From the NCBI GenBank assembly GCA_905250075.1, contig CAJNOP010000191.1, positions 81,090-145,089 of the forward strand: 64,000 bases of DNA. The letters run 5' to 3'. This DNA is from Rotaria sp. Silwood1 (Eukaryota > Rotifera > Eurotatoria > Philodinida > Philodinidae). The notes under the pieces are model-generated. The model was given only the letters and a program-made list of their open reading frames with translations. It was not told the origin of the DNA and ran no database searches. Positions 60,245 through 64,000 of the stretch are shown here, piece by piece (position 1 is the stretch's first letter; the number at the start of each line of letters is the position of its first letter). A program made the translations under genes and the position numbers.

Positions 60245-60482
60245 CTGTCAACACCTTTATAATGTGCGCACCTCCCTATAGTGAACAGTTTTAGTTGGTT
60301 TTGAGTAGTTTCTGCTCGAAATCGGTGACTTCCTAATGAAAGCCTCCTTATAATGATATATAAATGTTTGTTTTCTGACTTTGACCTACTACAAAAAAAA
60401 GTGCCTGACGATAGCGATTTTCGTTCGACTTCTGTTCTCATATACTCTGATGTATATATCAGAAGGGAACATCTCTGTATAA
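60245..60482. mobile_element. pogo/Tigger-like terminal repeat scrap
   Basis: Four related words occur in a row: ACACCTTTATAATGTGC, CACCTCCCTATAGTGAACAG, GCCTCCTTATAATGATA and CATCTCTGTATAATGAACAC. Tandem CTC(T/C)(C/A)TATAATG(A/G)ACA units mark the ends of pogo/Tigger-type elements in many animals. Only one end seems to be present. Confidence 0.45.
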
Positions 60483-60753
60483 TGAACACTGAAATACACC
60501 CATATTCAAAAGGTTCCCGGACTGTTTTTATTTCATAAAAATGAAATGAACTACACTCATGAGTTTATATTTTGGGTGTGAGGTGTGGGTGTAGGTGTAA
60601 GTCTAAAAGAATACCAGACTTACACCTACACTCACACCTACACCCACACCTCACACCCAAAATATAAACTCATGAGTGTAGTTCATTTCATTTTTATGAA
60701 ATAAAAACAGTCCGGGAACTTTTTGAACATGGGTGTATTTTATTGAATGTTCA
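60483..60753. repeat. foldback with GT-rich telomere-like core (copy 6 of the hairpin family)
   Basis: The left arm 60483-60603 and the right arm 60617-60753 are almost identical inverted copies with a 13-bp loop. The inner part of each arm is GGGTGTGAGGTGTGGGTGTA or its complement; the outer part is ordinary sequence (CAGTCCGGGAAC...). The right arm has an additional 12-bp CTCACACCTACA unit. Near identity implies recent formation, after the host hAT copy inserted. Confidence 0.8.
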
Positions 60754-61189
60754 CATCAGGAAACTTTTATTTGTATCATCTAAATTGATTCTATTGACTT
60801 GTTGAACTTTCTACGATGATTAATGCTAAATTATATCTTATTATTACTATGATATTTGATTTTAAAAAAGTAGACAGGCCTTGCCAGGCAGGCCAGGCCG
60901 AAGAAAAAAGATGACAGGCACAGGCAGGCCGGGATGGATGTAGGCCTGTCATAGGCAGGCCAGGCCTACAAAAAGTGAGCCTGGTTGGACCTCTGTTAAG
61001 CCATTAAAACATTCTCGGTACTAGATTACTCTATGATGGAACTGGAAAAGAGTTATACCGATAATAGATTTCCTGTACGCAAGACATAACGAAGTCAGAT
61101 AGATGCTCAAGATATCAATGTTTCACAGAACGGATGTGTTGGTCGATAGGGAGTCTTCTTTTTACCTACAATCATCTATTAATTCACCA

Positions 61190-62520
61190 TTATCCTCTAT
61201 ATCCACACTCATATTCTAATTCATTGAATAGTAGTTCAGTTGAATTTTCTATTTCTCGTGTAGCTTGATCACAAAGATATTGATCAAATGAAATATCATA
61301 AATTTCTGATAGTTGGATAATAACCTCACAGTCTATTATAATGAAATATTTTTTTTCAATTTGAATGATTATTTTATAGTTTGATAATGATAAAAAATAG
61401 ATGATGTTATTATTGTAGTTATTGAAACGGCTCAAACAATATAAGTGTTGATCTAATCAGAGTTTTTTTGTTTATTATGAAGGTGTTTGTATTGTTAATG
61501 ATATCATCGGACAGCAATGATTGTTTATATCAAATGATTATAATTATTACGTGTCCAATAGATCGATATTAAAAGAAAAATACAGGTTATTCACGTATTT
61601 GATCATATATATGGAAATTTGTTATCGCTCAAGTAGCCATAGATGGTTCAATGAGTATTATATTATTCATCGTCAGGAAAAATGATATTTAAAAGAACAT
61701 CACAGAGAAATCGAAGGACTAAAGCACTCGATGAGGATGCGGGTAAATGTATAAATATTTTGTGAACTGCTTAGGTTTTTTCTCATTGATATGGAAATAA
61801 ATATTTTTTTAAAAGAATTATCTTCTAATTCACTTAATTGAATATCATTGATTTAGAATTCATTAGAGAGATCCCATTGAAAAAGATTCTGTAATTTTCT
61901 TTTTTGTTTTATTTCATAGTTCTTCTTAAGAAACATTTCTAAATGTCTTTTTTTTTATTTATAGTATATTTATCGATGACTCCATATATGAACTAATGCT
62001 CGAAGATTAGGCATTACATTGACCATAGTACGTAAAGTTGTTCGTTATTTAACTTTGATAAGAAGTGTTTGACAATGAGTAAGAAGTAGCGAACAAGTTG
62101 ATTTGGAAAACAAAGTATAGAAATTGGTAAAACGGTAGGGTAATGTATAGATACGAATAAATTCATGGGAATCGTTTAAATTAAAATAATGTTAAACAAA
62201 CATCGATGCTCTTCAAGCCAAAATCGACTTAGAAATGAATTCAATAAATTTTGATCATTGTTTTGATTTTCAAACACTAATACACACGAGCTAATATCAT
62301 CATTAGTTGAAAGTCGAAGTGAAAAAATTCGATGTTTAATTGATTGAAGATGTAATTGAGAAAAAGATATCAAAATCTTGTTTTAATGTTGATCGAAAAC
62401 CAAGACCATAGAGAGAGTAAGTAAGTTCAATTGAACGAGTATATTCAAATATATCGAGTAACAATTCATTTGACAATAATTCTAAACTCATTGCTGGTTC
62501 AATTTTTTGAATTTTAATGA
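61190..62520 (-). pseudogene. decayed F-box-like gene
   Basis: The minus strand at about 62380-62505 reads SLELLSNELLLDIFEYTRSI, the L-P/S-x-E-x-L-x-x-I-F pattern of an F-box, then TYSLYGLGFRSTL. After a frame change it continues as HLQSIKHRIFSLRLSTNDD and FLSRFWLEEH (to 62176). Further scraps (for example MPNLRALVHIWSH near 62000, and the 81-codon frame at 61190-61435) follow with stops between them. F-box proteins of this layout, with leucine-rich repeats behind the box, serve as substrate receptors of ubiquitin ligases. At least one shift and several stops are present, so it is probably dead. Confidence 0.45.
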
Positions 62521-62529
62521 AATTAATTC

Positions 62530-64000
62530 AAAACAACTCTAATTATTTCATAAAGACCAATAATAAAGATCATTTAATATGACTATTATTGCACCACTTT
62601 TATCTTAGAATAACTTATGCGTATGTCTGATGCAAGCATATATAGATTGCTTAATTTTGATTACAACCAAAAGAAAAAAAAACGATGATAATATATTCCT
62701 ATGAAAGTACAAATAAATTTCTAATATGGTTTTAAAGATAGACAAGACCAACAGAAATCTACTGAAACAATGGAAGTAAATTTAACATCTTAATAGAAAA
62801 CCATTGTTCAATTGTTGATCTTTAAATTGGAAATAGGTCATATATTTGGTCAGAAGCGAATATGTGTTATTTAAAATTGATTTTTGAATATAGCTGACGG
62901 ATAGAAACATCATTAAACTGAATGTCTAAATATTGAATGCATTACTATGTAAAGAACTGTAACGAGTTAGATGAAAGTAAATATCTAACAACAAAAGTGA
63001 ATAAGATTCAATATTGACAAAAGATTATGTTAACTTAATATTCTCTTCAATAAGCTATGAAACATGTTCGAAGTACAGAATTCTTATTCTTTTATGGACA
63101 AAATCGAATCAATACTCTATATACATATCTTTTCAGTCATTACCAGAGGAAAAATATTCTTGTTTATTTAATAATACGTCTATAGACTAAATGTCGACCT
63201 TAAAAAAAGACCGTACATTTATCTATATAATTTAAGGTAGCGCAAGATTCTATAGTGAAATTAATCGATTGTTGCTTGCTAGCATTTGTCAACATTCTAG
63301 AAACTAAGTGACACTTTTTAATTGATAATCAAAAATGGAATTAGACATTTAATTTATAATACAAAAAAAAAATCTCATATTCAATTGAATCATCAATTTC
63401 TCGTTCAAAATAATCGTAAGAATGATCGAATTGATTATTTGAAAACAACTCATGTGAGAACACAAGTACATAAATTTTATCTTTCAACTTGAAAAGTACA
63501 AATAATTGAAATGAAAGGTCGAGTTGCACATTATTTATGGAAAATCAATGTCTAAAGAAACATCTACGATTATAAACTTATCTAGATATATTGTTATTCA
63601 TATAAGAAGAAGAGATAAATGAATCAAAGAACCTCCCCATGTTATTAAAATCATGTCACTTTTGGTGATTGATTGCAATCCTTGAAAAAATCGACGATTT
63701 TCCAACAAATTTCAATAGTAAGTATTATTATATAAAAATAAATATATTTTGTTCGTTTATTTAGATCTTTTGATTGTCAAAGTGAACAATGAGTATTGTT
63801 TTATAACAATAACTTCTTTTTTTCTTCTATGTTGACCACTGATCGATAATGAACTTTTTTATTTTTATTTTTACGATTAGATCATGCACAAAACGAATAG
63901 ATTGATTTTGTTTGAATCTATTTTCTGTTATTTACATCGTTTAATAGACCTCGATTTATTGTTCAAGAAAAGTGATTTTCATTTTTGTAAATATCCTTTG
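62530..64000. other. gene-free AT-rich stretch at the window end
   Basis: Only short frames (for example 63341-63529 minus, an acidic, aromatic 62-codon frame that begins at a GTG). No domain, RNA gene or transposon end was recognised. Confidence 0.4.

Larger units (their letters stand above)
58485..61003 (+). mobile_element. hAT transposon copy (2503 bp) with 8-bp target duplication, decayed
   Basis: The element 58493-60995 is bounded by the exact 8-mer TTAAGCCA on both sides (58485-58492 and 60996-61003). Its ends are CAGAGCCCCAACCAGGC and, on the other strand, CAGAGGTCCAACCAGGC, typical hAT termini. About 130 bp at each end is packed with GGCCTG/CAGGC words, giving a GC-rich terminal repeat in AT-rich DNA. 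The plus strand at 59950-60050 reads RLFYLSLFAPENV, a stop, then VSASSAEAERFL, matching the end of a hAT transposase (hydrophobic strand, S/T-S-A, E-R-x-F). Other parts of the transposase are not readable, so the copy is dead. A pogo-like TIR scrap and a foldback with a telomere-like core are nested at 60245-60753. Confidence 0.85.

Noticed and set aside
1-64000. CRISPR arrays, rRNA genes, bacterial operons and LTR or virus-like elements
   Set aside because: No regular spacer-repeat arrays, rRNA-like blocks, ribosome-binding-site-led gene strings, reverse transcriptase, integrase or paired long terminal direct repeats were seen.

Overview
The window is AT-rich eukaryotic DNA with one 100-base assembly gap (42210-42309). 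Genes are a mix of single-exon frames and frames cut by short GT-AG introns (for example 52 and 56 bp in the gene at 23634-24969), with occasional longer introns. Several proteins look bacterial in kind (UbiA prenyltransferase, penicillin-acylase-type C45 hydrolase, GH13 amylase/branching-type enzyme, NAD-dependent epimerase). They lie among animal-type genes (a dpr-like immunoglobulin protein, family-92 glycosyltransferase, OSCA/TMEM63 channel) and many small decayed DNA transposons. This mixture, the TGTGGG-like interstitial repeats and the F-box-like relic fit a bdelloid rotifer (Adineta/Rotaria type). That is inference; no ribosomal or mitochondrial marker is present to prove it.

Layout. 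1-2.8 kb: no gene, one degenerate direct repeat. 2.8-7.1 kb: UbiA-family prenyltransferase and a 612-residue C45-type hydrolase, both on the minus strand and both without an evident intron. 8.9-15.5 kb: two related P-loop GTPase genes on opposite strands; the first is probably spliced to an N-terminal ubiquitin-like exon. 15.6-19 kb: decayed coding scraps and GT-rich hairpin sequences. 19.0-21.7 kb: a GH13 pseudogene that keeps its intron pattern. 21.97-22.26 kb: a hAT-type MITE. 23.6-25 kb: a four-exon epimerase. 25-30.9 kb: no gene, one large foldback. 30.9-32.1 kb: GT92 glycosyltransferase. 36.2-38.7 kb: OSCA/TMEM63 channel. 38.8-42 kb: a cluster of transposon remains (array-TIR element with a FLYWCH fragment, nested MITE, hAT relic, TA-flanked palindrome). 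42.3-47.6 kb: empty, AT-rich. 47.6-48.5 kb: two-Ig-domain protein. 49.4-51.2 kb: doubtful small frames. 51.6-57.65 kb: a four-exon ADP-ribosylglycohydrolase whose 3.4-kb intron holds two foldback elements. 58.5-61.0 kb: a complete-ended hAT copy with an 8-bp target duplication and nested elements. 61-64 kb: a decayed F-box-like gene.

The genes do not form one pathway. The strongest new-looking items are the ubiquitin-like/GTPase gene and its rearranged paralogue, the repeated architecture in which unrelated foldback elements build their terminal repeats from short tandem units, and a family of short hairpins with telomere-like TGTGGG cores.
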